Positions 42,389-51,875 of a stretch of DNA of 64,000 bases are shown piece by piece. The position numbers and the translations under genes are program-made. Source of the DNA: Brucella haematophila (GTDB lineage Bacteria; Pseudomonadota; Alphaproteobacteria; Rhizobiales; Rhizobiaceae); the NCBI RefSeq assembly GCF_005938105.1, contig NZ_VCPE01000022.1:1-64000 (forward strand). Direction: 5' to 3'. Position 1 is the first letter of the stretch. The number at the start of each line of letters is the position of its first letter. Under the pieces are notes generated by a model. The model was not told the origin of the DNA. It ran no database searches and was given only the letters and a program-made list of their open reading frames with translations.

Positions 42389-44619
42389 AACTTACCGGAA
42401 AGACCGATGATCGCCCCAAAACCGGTATCCTTGTTCACCGTGCGGTTCACATAAGGCGTTACACCAATGCTGACGGCATCGCTGAACGCATAGGAAACTG
42501 TGGTGGACAGACTGCCGCGAGTGTGTGCCGCATCAGAGTCGAACTTATAGGAACCGACATAATCGGCACTCGCAGTGACGCTCGGGTCCTTATGCGAAAG
42601 GTCCTGCTCAATCTCCGCATTGACAGACCAGCGCACCTTGTCGGTCAGCGCCATGCCGTAATTAGCACCGAGATAAGCGGTCGTACGCTGCGATTTCACA
42701 TCCGAATAGGTGAACGGGAAATAGGCGTTGGTTTCCGTATAGCCATCCATCTTCAGATCATCGTAGCGGAGACCACCGTAATAGCCGAATGAGGACTTGT
42801 TCGCGAGATCGAAGGATTGACCCGCTTCCAGCTGCACGCCCCAGCCATTGATGGTGCTGTCACCGGTACCCGGTTCGGTGTAACCCAGAACTCGTCGCGT
42901 CCGCTTGACATCATAACGGTTGATCGCGGCAGAACCCTGCACATACCAGCTGCCATTGGCCGTCTGGTCTCTCCAGCGGGCATAAAGACCACCGCCGAGA
43001 TTGTTATCCTCGTGGTCGAAATCGCCCGGAAGATCGCGCCACAGGGAATGCGCAACGGAAACACCTGCCGAGAAATTATCGGTAAAGGCGTGACCGAGCG
43101 TCATCCAGCCGAGCATATCCTTGGAGTTGCCCGATTTGCCGATATCGGTCGAGATCGAATAGCAGCTTTCGCCAGCCTTCGAGACATCGCAGGACGTTTG
43201 CAGACGACCAAGCGTTGCCCGCTGCGATTCCATGACAGAGAAGGTGTCGTGAGCAAGTGCTGCCACCGTCACCACCGTGTTCGTCACATCAATACCCACC
43301 GGTGTCGGTGCGGGTGTGGGGTCTGGAGTTGGATTCGGCGCGGGCGGCGGAACGAGCTTCCAAAGAGCCACATGATCGAAATCGTTATCGTTTGCCACAG
43401 ATCCGACAATTACCGTGCCGTCGTCGGAAACTGCGTTTGCGACACTCGTATCCCGACCAAGCGTGCCGAGATCCATCGCTTGCGTCGATCCGTTTACCCA
43501 TGCCGCCGCGTGTTGATTGCCGTCAGTGTAATCCGCCCCTCCAACGATGACCGCGCCATTGTTGGAAACTGCCTTTGCGGTACTCGAATTTCCGCCAAGC
43601 GTGTTGAGGTCTGTCGCTTCCGCCGATCCGTTCAGCCAGGATACTGCATGAAATTCTGCGGAGCCATTATCTGAAAACCCGACAACAACCTTGCCGTCAC
43701 CGGAAACTGCAACCGCCTTGCTGATATTTCCGCCAAGAGTGTTAAGCACTGTCACATTGCTTTGACCAGTGGCCCATGAAAGCCCGCGTTCATGATTGGA
43801 ACCGAGATCTTCATTTCCAATAATCATCGTACCATCGGCAGAAACGCCAATGGCCTGACTACTGACCGCATCAGCAGATGCACCGAGTTGTGTCGGGGTT
43901 GTTGTGTCACCCACCCAAGATGTCGCGTATTGTTTTCCCGTACTATCCTGCGCCCAGCCAACGATAACGTTACCGTCGCGGGATACTGCCAGTGCATCGC
44001 TGCTGTTTCCGCCGAGTGTGTTTAAATCTGTGGCGTAATGTTCAACGCTCGGATCGTCTGAAATATTTACCCATTTTACCGCGTGATTAATACGGTTCTC
44101 GTCCTGCGCACTACCAACAATCACACTGCCGTCGCCAGAAAGCGCGTGCGCCTCAGCAGCTGTATCGATAAAGCCGTCGCCCAAGTCAACGCCATCGAGG
44201 CCCACGCCCTTTGACGAACCGTTCAACCACACAGTAGCCTGCTTATCTGGATCCTCAAGACGTTCACCCGACCACCCAATGATCACCTTGCCGTTCGCGG
44301 AAACTGCTACTGCACCACTCGCTGAACCATCTGCGGACGCATAAGCAGAGTCTAATGTAGCTACACCGTCCACCCAAGTTGCCGCGCGCTGGGAGACGAC
44401 AGATAGCCCTTGAGGATTGGTGTGCTCGACAAAAGCCGATCCAACAATCACCTTTCCGTCGGCGGAAACTGCAACCGCCCCACTCCCGTTCTCGCCGAAA
44501 CCATCCAACAAGCCCGACTGCCCAAGCGTCCAATCATCCGCCATCGCAATGTTCACGCATCCCATCAGTGCGGACGTACCAAGCAACAGCGCAGCTGCCC
44601 TTTTCAAAACCGTGTTCAT
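42385..44619 (-). CDS. HAF-repeat autotransporter 2
   Basis: 744 residues. Signal peptide MNTVLKRAAALLLGTSALMG ... NIAMA before DDW; a Cys (MGCVN) at ~21 would make a lipobox, but AMA/DD cleavage fits better. Eight repeats of 45-60 residues, many with AVSADGKVIVG and DLNTLGGNSS, run to ~415. A ~20-residue Pro-rich linker (PNPTPDPTPAPTP) leads to the autotransporter barrel, closely similar to that of gene 1 (ETNAYFPFTYSDVKSQR, SADYVGSYKFDSDAAHTRG), ending SGKF. The stop is inside a palindromic repeat. Probably a surface protein; function unproved. Confidence 0.88.
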   Translation of the reverse strand: MNTVLKRAAALLLGTSALMGCVNIAMADDWTLGQSGLLDGFGENGSGAVAVSADGKVIVGSAFVEHTNPQGLSVVSQRAATWVDGVATLDSAYASADGSASGAVAVSANGKVIIGWSGERLEDPDKQATVWLNGSSKGVGLDGVDLGDGFIDTAAEAHALSGDGSVIVGSAQDENRINHAVKWVNISDDPSVEHYATDLNTLGGNSSDALAVSRDGNVIVGWAQDSTGKQYATSWVGDTTTPTQLGASADAVSSQAIGVSADGTMIIGNEDLGSNHERGLSWATGQSNVTVLNTLGGNISKAVAVSGDGKVVVGFSDNGSAEFHAVSWLNGSAEATDLNTLGGNSSTAKAVSNNGAVIVGGADYTDGNQHAAAWVNGSTQAMDLGTLGRDTSVANAVSDDGTVIVGSVANDNDFDHVALWKLVPPPAPNPTPDPTPAPTPVGIDVTNTVVTVAALAHDTFSVMESQRATLGRLQTSCDVSKAGESCYSISTDIGKSGNSKDMLGWMTLGHAFTDNFSAGVSVAHSLWRDLPGDFDHEDNNLGGGLYARWRDQTANGSWYVQGSAAINRYDVKRTRRVLGYTEPGTGDSTINGWGVQLEAGQSFDLANKSSFGYYGGLRYDDLKMDGYTETNAYFPFTYSDVKSQRTTAYLGANYGMALTDKVRWSVNAEIEQDLSHKDPSVTASADYVGSYKFDSDAAHTRGSLSTTVSYAFSDAVSIGVTPYVNRTVNKDTGFGAIIGLSGKF

Positions 44620-45254
44620 AAAAACCCTTTAAAGTAAGCTTTGCAGTATTTCGCCCCACGCACTGGAAAAGAGGCATGGGGAGAGCCCAAGAGGCGGGAA
44701 GAGTCCTCCCCACCACATTGACGCGACCGGAGCGCAAATGTGGAAACAACCGAGAATTTTCCGGAAGATGAAAATAATTAAATCAAAGAAACACAGAAAC
44801 GGACACGCCCGCGCATCATCGAGACGAAGGCCGCAGCAATCACGCATACGCAATGAACAGCCATCAGGACAATGACACAAACACCGCCATCTTGATATTC
44901 AATTGATATTTATATTACCCACCTTTTATATAGAAATTCAATTTGGATGGTATTTTAAATTCAAACTCAGACAATACAGATGAATCCCAAATGTATTTTC
45001 AGATTATTTCATTCTAAATTTCTAATTGAATATACTGTTAATATTGAAAATGTATCCACATTCACCTGTTGAAAGGGCGCAGATTTGTGAATTAATCTAA
45101 GAAAAGCGCCCGATCTGAACGCATGCCGTGCGTGTTCAATCACATATCGATTGCAGATTTTAGACCGCGCCCGAACGGGACCTGCACCGGGGTTCGGCGC
45201 ATCCGATAGAATCGAAACCGCCCCCCGGTAGTCCAAGCACTACAGCTTGGCAGC
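44620..45254. other. Long AT-rich intergenic region upstream of autotransporter 2
   Basis: About 635 bp without a supportable gene. 44890-45060 is strongly AT-rich (for example TTGATATTCAATTGATATTTA). This should contain the promoter and regulatory region of autotransporter 2 (minus strand). Short antisense frames were rejected. The size is large for a genome of this density. Confidence 0.55.
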
Positions 45255-46094
45255 CTAGAGCTTATAAAAATCCTTGATCTGATCCCAGGCTTCGTCCGCC
45301 GTTTCGACGAAGTTCAGAAGCTCGATATCGGCCGGCGAAATCGTGCCCTGTTCGGCCAGAAACTCGATATTGATCGCCTTGGTCCAGAACTCCTTGCCAA
45401 ACAGGATCAGCGGCATGCGCTCCATACGGTTGGTCTGGATCAGTGTCATTGCTTCAAAAAGTTCGTCCATCGTGCCGAAGCCGCCCGGAAAAACGCAGAT
45501 CGCCTTGGCGCGCATCAGGAAGTGCATCTTCCTGATCGCGAAATAATGGAAGTTGAAGCAAAGCTCCGGCGTCACATAGGGGTTGGGCGCCTGTTCATGC
45601 GGCAGCACGATGTTGAGGCCGATGGTCGGCGCACCGACATCCGCCGCACCACGATTGCCCGCTTCCATCACGCCCGGTCCGCCGCCCGTCACCACGATGA
45701 ACTCGCGATAATAGGTCGTGGCGGAATATTCCGAGCACAGGCGGGCGAATTTGCGCGCTTCCTCGTAATAATGTGAATTGGCTTCGAGGTTCTTTTTCTG
45801 CACCTCGTTCTTGGCCGCCCATGCCTCGCCGCCCGGCTCCGGAATACGCGCGCCGCCAAACATCACCACCGTCGATTTGATGCCACGGTCGGCAAGGATC
45901 AGCTCCGGCTTGAGAAGTTCGAGTTGCAGGCGCACAGGGCGCAGGTCGCGACGCGTCAGAAAATCGTCATCCGTAAAGGCAAGGCGATAGGCAGGCGCTT
46001 CCGTCTGGGGCGTTTGCGGTACGGTTTTCGCCTGCTTGATCGCTTCCTCGGAATTCGGGAACGGCGTCCAGCCGGACTTCTCCATCGGGTTCAT
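45255..46094 (-). CDS. LOG-family protein (TIGR00730-type, cytokinin riboside phosphoribohydrolase-like)
   Basis: 279 residues from the ATG at 46094, preceded by GAGCAGGTGAGAAGC. The Rossmann motifs are VVMFGGARIPEPG (residues ~78-90), VVTGGGPGVMEAGNRGA and FPGGFGTMDELFEAMT (PGGxGTxxE, at ~208). LOG enzymes remove ribose-phosphate from N6-modified adenine nucleotides; bacterial members often act on AMP or related nucleotides. The N-terminal 75 residues form an extra region compared with short LOG proteins. Divergent from dapD. Confidence 0.88.
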   Translation of the reverse strand: MNPMEKSGWTPFPNSEEAIKQAKTVPQTPQTEAPAYRLAFTDDDFLTRRDLRPVRLQLELLKPELILADRGIKSTVVMFGGARIPEPGGEAWAAKNEVQKKNLEANSHYYEEARKFARLCSEYSATTYYREFIVVTGGGPGVMEAGNRGAADVGAPTIGLNIVLPHEQAPNPYVTPELCFNFHYFAIRKMHFLMRAKAICVFPGGFGTMDELFEAMTLIQTNRMERMPLILFGKEFWTKAINIEFLAEQGTISPADIELLNFVETADEAWDQIKDFYKL

Positions 46095-46326
46095 GCTTCT
46101 CACCTGCTCCTTACAACCTGCTACCAAATCCATTCTGGCGCTAAATGCTTAATCTGTCTCAAACATGACAGACATTGTTCGAGAATGGAGATCAAGAGAG
46201 CGCAATTGCACCGTGATCAATAGGTGATTGACCCATATGGCGCCTTCGCTTAATCACTTTCATGACAATCGGCCGGACCAAGTGCCCGGTCTGCCATCCG
46301 CTGCCCTTTCACGGAGACTGCACCCC

Positions 46327-47181
46327 ATGACCAAGCCAGACCTCGCCTCCCTTGAAAAGACCATCGACAAGGCTTTTGACGAGCGCGACGGTGTCAATAC
46401 GGCAACCCGCGGCGAAATCCGCGATGCCGTTGAACAGTCGCTTATCCTGCTCGATCGCGGCGAGGCCCGTGTCGCAGAAAAACAGGCGGACGGCAACTGG
46501 CAAGTCAATCAATGGCTGAAGAAAGCCGTGCTGCTCTCCTTCCGGCTCAACCCGATGGAAGTCATCAAGGGCGGCCCCGGCCAGTCCTCCTGGTGGGACA
46601 AGGTGCCGTCCAAGTTCGACGGCTGGACTGCCAATGAGTTCGAAAAGGCCGGTTTCCGCGCTGTGCCCAACTGCGTCGTGCGTCACTCGGCCTATATTGC
46701 GCCGAACGCTATCCTGATGCCGTCTTTCGTCAATCTCGGCGCTTATGTCGATGAGGGCACCATGGTCGATACCTGGGCGACCGTCGGTTCCTGCGCACAG
46801 ATCGGCAAGCATGTGCATCTGTCCGGCGGCGTTGGCATCGGCGGCGTTCTGGAACCGATGCAGGCCGGACCGACCATCATCGAAGACAATTGCTTCATTG
46901 GCGCGCGTTCGGAAGTCGTCGAAGGCTGCATCGTGCGTGAAGGTTCAGTGCTCGGCATGGGCGTGTTCATCGGCAAGTCGACCAAGATCGTCGACCGCGC
47001 CACCGGCGAAGTGTTCTATGGCGAAGTTCCGCCTTACTCGGTGGTTGTTGCAGGCACCATGCCCGGCAAGAACGTGCCGGGCGAAAACTGGGGTCCGAGC
47101 CTCTATTGCGCCGTGATCGTCAAGCGCGTCGATGAAAAGACCCGCTCGAAGACCTCGATCAACGAATTGCTGCGCGACTGA
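46327..47181 (+). CDS. dapD: 2,3,4,5-tetrahydropyridine-2,6-dicarboxylate N-succinyltransferase
   Basis: 284 residues from the ATG at 46327 ([20 protein letters not shown]), the normal length; the frame is open upstream to 46228. Left-handed beta-helix hexapeptide repeats run from ~110 ([17 protein letters not shown] ... [20 protein letters not shown]) and end [14 protein letters not shown]. It uses succinyl-CoA in DAP/lysine and peptidoglycan synthesis; the matching desuccinylase dapE is 2 kb downstream on the same strand. A strong terminator follows. Confidence 0.96.
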   Translation: MTKPDLASLEKTIDKAFDERDGVNTATRGEIRDAVEQSLILLDRGEARVAEKQADGNWQVNQWLKKAVLLSFRLNPMEVIKGGPGQSSWWDKVPSKFDGWTANEFEKAGFRAVPNCVVRHSAYIAPNAILMPSFVNLGAYVDEGTMVDTWATVGSCAQIGKHVHLSGGVGIGGVLEPMQAGPTIIEDNCFIGARSEVVEGCIVREGSVLGMGVFIGKSTKIVDRATGEVFYGEVPPYSVVVAGTMPGKNVPGENWGPSLYCAVIVKRVDEKTRSKTSINELLRD

Positions 47182-47204
47182 CGCCTTGCAGCGCTAACAG
47201 ACAA

Positions 47205-47240
47205 CAAAAAGGCGAAGCTTGTGCTTCGCCTTTTTGTTTT
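47205..47240 (+). terminator. Rho-independent terminator after dapD
   Basis: GGCGAAGC (47211-47218), loop TTGT, GCTTCGCC (47223-47230), flanked by A-run and TTTTTG. It ends the dapD transcript 25-50 bp past the stop. Confidence 0.9.
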
Positions 47241-47287
47241 GGGGGTCGTTTGATGCAATCGATCTCTGGATCGACTGCTCCCATCGG

Positions 47288-47336
47288 ATGGCACGAAGCC
47301 TCTGGTCCGGGCATGTGTCCGAGGAGGCTTCGCAGC
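47288..47336. terminator. Stem-loop after the secreted-paralogue gene
   Basis: CGAAGCCTC (near 47294) and GAGGCTTCG (near 47324) form a perfect 9-bp stem with outer ATGGCA/AGCCAT support. It lacks a T-run on the minus strand. It lies ~35-80 bp beyond the stop of the small secreted protein gene 47371-47631. Confidence 0.45.
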
Positions 47337-47370
47337 CATCCTCCGGGGAGATTCTTATGCTATCGAACCA

Positions 47371-47631
47371 TTAGTTCTCATAGCTGGAGGGCGAAGCATC
47401 GCCGAAGCGATTGGCTGAACCATCATGATAAACCGGGGCCGACTGACGAATGGTGGCGGTTGCGGTGTAGTCCACATCGCCCTTTGTACCGAAGAGCGGG
47501 GCCGTATTCGGAGTCTTGAAGGCCTTGTCCTGAACGACCTGGGATTCCGGCATGCCGACATAAGGATTTTCGGCATAGGCAGCACCGGCGCTAAGAGCAA
47601 CTGCAAGGGCAGCAAGAGCGAACTTTTTCAT
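47371..47631 (-). CDS. Small secreted protein, paralogue 1 (unknown function)
   Basis: 86 residues from the ATG at 47631 (six codons upstream are open but less likely). A clear signal peptide, MKKFALAALAVALSAGAAYA, precedes ENPYVGMPESQVV. The mature protein is ~66 residues and ends APVYHDGSANRFGDASPSSYEN. It shares the end motif PVY-x-DGSANRFGDA with the gene at 47815-48030, so the two are tandem duplicates. No known domain recognised; probably periplasmic. Confidence 0.8.
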   Translation of the reverse strand: MKKFALAALAVALSAGAAYAENPYVGMPESQVVQDKAFKTPNTAPLFGTKGDVDYTATATIRQSAPVYHDGSANRFGDASPSSYEN

Positions 47632-47814
47632 TTTCGTATTCCTTTGCATCCTGTCCCCTTCCTCGGCATCTGGCCGTTCAAGCCTTCTTCAGGCATCAGG
47701 GACTTCGAGGTTGAGCTTAATTGAGCCTTTGCGGCTTTCCCTTCCGGCATCCGGCAGATCTTCAAGACCCGTTCCGACAACACCTTCGGGATGACATGCT
47801 ATGGCTGAAAGCCA

Positions 47815-48030
47815 TTAGCCCTGATTGGCATCGCCAAAACGATTGGCCGAACCATCGCGGTAAACCGGAGTGCTGATCGCTGCAGGCGCAGTGTAGTCAA
47901 CGGATTGCGATGCAACCGGGGTACGATCATTTGCATAGAGATTCTCAGGTTCACCAACGCGTGGATTTTCAGCGAAAGCAGCACCGGCACTCAAAGCAAG
48001 GGCAGCAGCGGCAAGAACAAACTTCTTCAT
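47815..48030 (-). CDS. Small secreted protein, paralogue 2 (unknown function)
   Basis: 71 residues. Signal peptide MKKFVLAAAALALSAGAAFA precedes ENPRVGEPENLYANDR. The mature part is about 51 residues, ending TPVYRDGSANRFGDANQG. It matches paralogue 1 in signal peptide, ENPxVGxPE and the C-terminal motif, but lacks ~13 residues in the middle and the last residues. The start ATG follows CAGGAGATTGAA. Function unknown. Confidence 0.82.
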   Translation of the reverse strand: MKKFVLAAAALALSAGAAFAENPRVGEPENLYANDRTPVASQSVDYTAPAAISTPVYRDGSANRFGDANQG

Positions 48031-48352
48031 TTCAATCTCCTGATAAAATGGAGCGGCGTATCAATTCGCCGTTCCGATATGTCCGAAATGGGTAACAATG
48101 GCGAAAAGTTCCAGTCACAAAAACTTTAGAAAGACCACACATTCGTGCACAGCGCTTACGGCAATCGTTGCAATTAATTCAAAAAAAATAATTAAAAACA
48201 AAATGATAGTTTTATTATTCGTCATCACGGACGCATTACAGTCGTTAATTTGTTCACCAAACCCGAACAGTGTGTCTCGGGTTATTGTATAATAAACGTG
48301 AACAATGACGGCATTGCCCGCCCTCCGACCCAAGACCAGCAAAGTCAGCGCA
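48031..48352. other. Intergenic region upstream of the paralogue pair
   Basis: About 320 bp, AT-rich at 48120-48300, with the promoter of the small secreted protein gene(s) toward the left. A 64-codon plus-strand frame here lacks a ribosome-binding site and family match. No repeat identified. Confidence 0.45.
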
Positions 48353-48384
48353 ACAAAAAAGCCGCATCGAGGATGCGGCTTTTC
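48353..48384. terminator. Terminator after the LapG-type protease gene
   Basis: AGCCGCATC (48360-48368), loop GAG, GATGCGGCT (48372-48380), with A6 before and TTTTC after. It fits as the terminator of the minus-strand protease gene and may act both ways. Confidence 0.88.
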
Positions 48385-48423
48385 AGAAAACAGGTTTGGG
48401 GAACGCGCCCCCTCGGCTCGCTA

Positions 48424-49008
48424 TCAGTTATTCGCGACGGCAACCGAACGACCGGCAATGGAAACCCACTGGCCGGAATTGGCAGGCGACTGCATCTTGA
48501 TATAACGATAGGACGTCTTCTCCACTGGCAGCACGTCGTCGCGCAGGTTGTCGAGAATATAATCGCCGTGATCAGTACGGGCGGTGAGCACAATATGCGC
48601 CTCGCTGCCCTGCACCATGGTGATGAGAAGCTGCGACGCACTCATGCCGCGCGCCATCAACTGCGCACGCTTCATCAGCACATAATCCTCGCAATCGCCC
48701 TTGCCATTGACTGGAATGGTCCAGTAATCGCGCTTACCGTAATTATCCTGATCGGAAACGGGCTTGATACGGTGATTGACGGAGCTGCTTACGCTCTGCA
48801 GGAGCTTCATACGCTGTGGAGTGAGCTGCATCGGCGGCAACACGCTATGGCCACGGCAATCGCGTGGATTGCGCCCGCAATAGTCCTTGTGTCCGTAAGG
48901 GATGCTTGTCACTCCGCCCGCTTCACTCCACTGTGCAGCCTTGGCTGGTACCATCGTTGCTCCGAAGAGCGCCATCATGCCTGCTACAGTTGTGGTGATT
49001 AAACGCAT
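48424..49008 (-). CDS. Transglutaminase-like cysteine protease (BTLCP/LapG family)
   Basis: 194 residues with signal peptide MRLITTTVAGMMALFGATMVPAKA. The catalytic triad motifs of the bacterial transglutaminase-like cysteine peptidase family are visible: Cys in GKGDCEDYVLMKRAQL, His in EAHIVLTARTDHG and Asp in DYILDNLRDDV. LapG, the studied member, is a periplasmic protease that releases surface adhesins under c-di-GMP control. It may act in the periplasm on local targets; no LapD is adjacent. Monocistronic. Confidence 0.87.
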   Translation of the reverse strand: MRLITTTVAGMMALFGATMVPAKAAQWSEAGGVTSIPYGHKDYCGRNPRDCRGHSVLPPMQLTPQRMKLLQSVSSSVNHRIKPVSDQDNYGKRDYWTIPVNGKGDCEDYVLMKRAQLMARGMSASQLLITMVQGSEAHIVLTARTDHGDYILDNLRDDVLPVEKTSYRYIKMQSPANSGQWVSIAGRSVAVANN

Positions 49009-49263
49009 GCACAGTTTCCCATTATTAAAAACGTTCCCGCTGATCGGCCCGTTTCCCGGGTCTCGTTATCAACTCTTTTTTAACTAACGATGACAGACGC
49101 CCTCCGGTCAAGAAAATTTCGTTCCCGAATTGCAACCAAGTTGGAAAAGCGCGTGAAGAGTGAATTTTCAGACATGGCTACGGCCAACGGTTTGTGGTTC
49201 CATCCGGACGCATCCCGATCTAGTCTCACTCTCCAGACGATTCTTGAGTAAGAAGCCGACATC

Positions 49264-50451
49264 ATGAGCCTAGCAGTCAATCCCGCCGAAAATCTCGCCG
49301 CCCTCATCCGCTGCCCATCCGTAACGCCCGCCGAAGGCGGCGCGCTGACGGCGCTGGAAGCGATGCTGAAACCAATGGGCTTTTCCGTTGAACGGCCCGT
49401 CTTCAGCGAAGACGGCACGCCCGACATCGAAAACCTCTATGCCCGCAAATCCGGCAACGGACCGCATTTGATGTTTGCCGGCCACACGGACGTCGTTCCG
49501 CCCGGCGATGAAAACGACTGGAAGCACCCCCCCTTCTCCGCCGCTATCGAAGACGGCGTCATGTATGGGCGCGGCGCTGTGGACATGAAGGGTGGCGTTG
49601 CCTGTTTCGTTGCTGCTGTCGCCCGCCATGTGGAAAAGCATGGCAGCCTGAAAGGCAGCGTCTCCTTCCTCATCACCGGCGACGAAGAAGGTCCTGCGGT
49701 CAACGGCACCGTAAAACTGCTCGCCTGGGCAAAGCAGCGCGGCGAAAGCTGGGACGCTTCGATTGTCGGTGAGCCGACCAACCCAAATGCGCTTGGCGAC
49801 ATGATCAAGATTGGTCGTCGCGGCTCGCTTTCCGGCACGATTACCGTTCACGGCGTGCAGGGCCATGCGGCCTATCCGCATCTGGCGGAAAACCCGGTGC
49901 GCGGCATCACCACGCTGGTGGAAAGCCTGCTTTATCCGGCCTTCGATCAGGGCACTGCCGATTTCCAGGCCAGCAATCTGGAAGTCACCACCATCGACGT
50001 TGGCAACAAGGCCACCAATGTCATCCCGAACAAGGCCACGACCTCGTTCAATATCCGTTTCAACGACACATGGACGGCGGAAAGCCTGCAAGCCGAAATC
50101 CGCGCACGCCTCGAAAAGGCCGCCCGCGACAATCGTCTGCGCCCCGGCCGCGAAACGCCGATCAGCTATGAGCTGGCATGGCGCGAAAGCCCAAGCCACG
50201 TCTTCCTGACCCGCGATGAAAAGCTGATCGGTACGCTGACAGCCTCTGTCGAAGCGGTGACCGGCAAGCGGCCAGAGCTGTCGACCTCCGGCGGCACGTC
50301 GGATGCGCGTTTCATCAAGGATTATTGCCCGGTGGTGGAATTCGGCCTTGTGGGCCAGACCATGCATATGGTCGATGAACGCGTGGCCCTTGCCGACCTT
50401 GAAGGGCTGACACAGATTTATGAGCGTTTCATCGCTGATTTCTTTGGGTAA
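49264..50451 (+). CDS. dapE: Succinyl-diaminopimelate desuccinylase
   Basis: 395 residues. M20 metallopeptidase motifs: [13 protein letters not shown] (metal His/Asp), [25 protein letters not shown] (catalytic Glu), and [21 protein letters not shown] for the dimerisation domain; [12 protein letters not shown] and [12 protein letters not shown] close the site. It releases succinate from N-succinyl-L,L-DAP, completing the DAP path started by DapD. The upstream 255 bp hold the promoter region; the small membrane gene follows 62 bp later. Confidence 0.96.
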   Translation: MSLAVNPAENLAALIRCPSVTPAEGGALTALEAMLKPMGFSVERPVFSEDGTPDIENLYARKSGNGPHLMFAGHTDVVPPGDENDWKHPPFSAAIEDGVMYGRGAVDMKGGVACFVAAVARHVEKHGSLKGSVSFLITGDEEGPAVNGTVKLLAWAKQRGESWDASIVGEPTNPNALGDMIKIGRRGSLSGTITVHGVQGHAAYPHLAENPVRGITTLVESLLYPAFDQGTADFQASNLEVTTIDVGNKATNVIPNKATTSFNIRFNDTWTAESLQAEIRARLEKAARDNRLRPGRETPISYELAWRESPSHVFLTRDEKLIGTLTASVEAVTGKRPELSTSGGTSDARFIKDYCPVVEFGLVGQTMHMVDERVALADLEGLTQIYERFIADFFG

Positions 50452-50513
50452 CGCATAGGCCCGGAAAGCTGCATGACTTTTCGGACTGGATCATGCGAAA
50501 CATTGGGGAGCCC

Positions 50514-51119
50514 ATGCCGAGCCTGGACGATATTTACCGATATTTCCTGGGCGTCTGGAAAATGATGCTCGGTCGCCGCGACGGTCTCGATTATCTCGAC
50601 ATATCCGCCGAGGGTTTCTGGTCTTCCTTTTTCGCAATAGCGGTGGCTCTGCCACCGCTTTTTGCCAGTTGGGTAGCCTATGCCGCCGATCTCACCGCCG
50701 GGCGCGAGGAAGCGGGCATCCGCTTTGCCATCGTCATGAGGGCGGCCTTCGTCGATATTGCAGCATGGGTGGTGCCGCTTGCCATCATCGGCATGCTGGC
50801 CAAGCGGATCGGCATTGTCAAACGCTATGCGGCCTATGTGATCGCCACCAATTGGGGCAGCGCGCTTCTGGCCTGGGTCTTTGCCCCGATCACCCTGCTA
50901 CAGCTGTTCTTTCCGGGGCGTTTTGATGTCGCGACGCTTTTCGCGTTCATCATGTTCGGTGCTTCGATTGTGCTGAGTTATCGGCTGACCTTTGTGGCGC
51001 TGCAACGTCCGCATGCTTTCGCAGCACCGTTCTTCGCCTGCGTCTTCTTCGGCTCGCTGTTCCTCACCGTGCTGCTTCAGCAGATCTTCGGCATCGGCTT
51101 CGACCCGCACGCTTATTAA
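50514..51119 (+). CDS. Small integral membrane protein of unknown function
   Basis: 201 residues from the ATG at 50514, preceded by GGGGAGCCC; seven further codons upstream are open. Five membrane segments ([94 protein letters not shown]). The pattern [32 protein letters not shown] recurs in alphaproteobacterial proteins near dapE, but I know no function. Convergent with truA, overlapping its last codon region (51116-51119). Confidence 0.75.
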   Translation: MPSLDDIYRYFLGVWKMMLGRRDGLDYLDISAEGFWSSFFAIAVALPPLFASWVAYAADLTAGREEAGIRFAIVMRAAFVDIAAWVVPLAIIGMLAKRIGIVKRYAAYVIATNWGSALLAWVFAPITLLQLFFPGRFDVATLFAFIMFGASIVLSYRLTFVALQRPHAFAAPFFACVFFGSLFLTVLLQQIFGIGFDPHAY

Positions 51120-51871
51120 AACGGGAAAGCGTAATCGACACCGATTAGATAAAGACCGTAAGGCGGCGCGACCTGACCGCAAGCCTTGCGGTCGCGTGCT
51201 TCAAGCGCCGCCTGCAAATCATCCGCCGTCCAGCGACCGACGCCCACTTCCATCAGGCTGCCTGCAAAGGAACGCACCTGATTGTGCAGGAAAGAGCGCG
51301 CCGAAACACGCATTTCGATGATTTCGCCATCACGCGTAATATCAAGCCGGTCGAGCGTCTTGACCGGGCTTTTGGCCTGGCACTGCGTGGCGCGAAAGGT
51401 CGTGAAATCGTGTTCGCCCAGAAGAAGCTGCGCCGCTTCGTGCATAGCCTCGTGATCAAGGCGCTTTTGCACCCACCAGGCGCGCTGATAATCGACAGCC
51501 AGCGGAGCACGACGATTGTGGAAGCGATAGAGATAATGTCGTCCTTGCGCGGAAAAACGCGCATCGAAACTGTCCGTCGTCTTCTCGACATTGAGGATGC
51601 TCACGCGCTCATTGGCCATGACCAGATGCGCATTGACCGCATCGCGCACCTTGCCCGCGCCCCAATCCTTGCTGAGATCGACATGCGCAACCTGCGCCGT
51701 CGCGTGCACGCCTGCATCGGTGCGACCCGCCGCGCTTAACGCCAGATCCTCGCCGCAGAATTTCTTGAACGCCTGCTCGATAGCGCCCTGAACGGTATGG
51801 CCGTTTTCCTGACGCTGCCAGCCCGCATAGGGGGTGCCGTCATATTCGACCAGAAGCCTGTAGCGCGGCAC
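51116..51871 (-). CDS. truA: tRNA pseudouridine(38-40) synthase TruA
   Basis: 251 residues from a GTG at 51871 ([20 protein letters not shown]); the open frame runs on inside fmt but that is not used. Catalytic Asp in [15 protein letters not shown] (about residue 55), plus [13 protein letters not shown] and [17 protein letters not shown]. It makes pseudouridine at positions 38-40 of tRNAs. Its GTG lies 4 bp after the fmt stop (51876), forming the def-fmt-truA operon. Confidence 0.95.
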   Translation of the reverse strand: MPRYRLLVEYDGTPYAGWQRQENGHTVQGAIEQAFKKFCGEDLALSAAGRTDAGVHATAQVAHVDLSKDWGAGKVRDAVNAHLVMANERVSILNVEKTTDSFDARFSAQGRHYLYRFHNRRAPLAVDYQRAWWVQKRLDHEAMHEAAQLLLGEHDFTTFRATQCQAKSPVKTLDRLDITRDGEIIEMRVSARSFLHNQVRSFAGSLMEVGVGRWTADDLQAALEARDRKACGQVAPPYGLYLIGVDYAFPF

Positions 51872-51875
51872 GGGC

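Noticed and set aside
48098-48292. 64-codon plus-strand frame with a hydrophobic segment
   Set aside because: No ribosome-binding site, and it lies in AT-rich DNA where stop-free frames with apparent hydrophobic runs are common.
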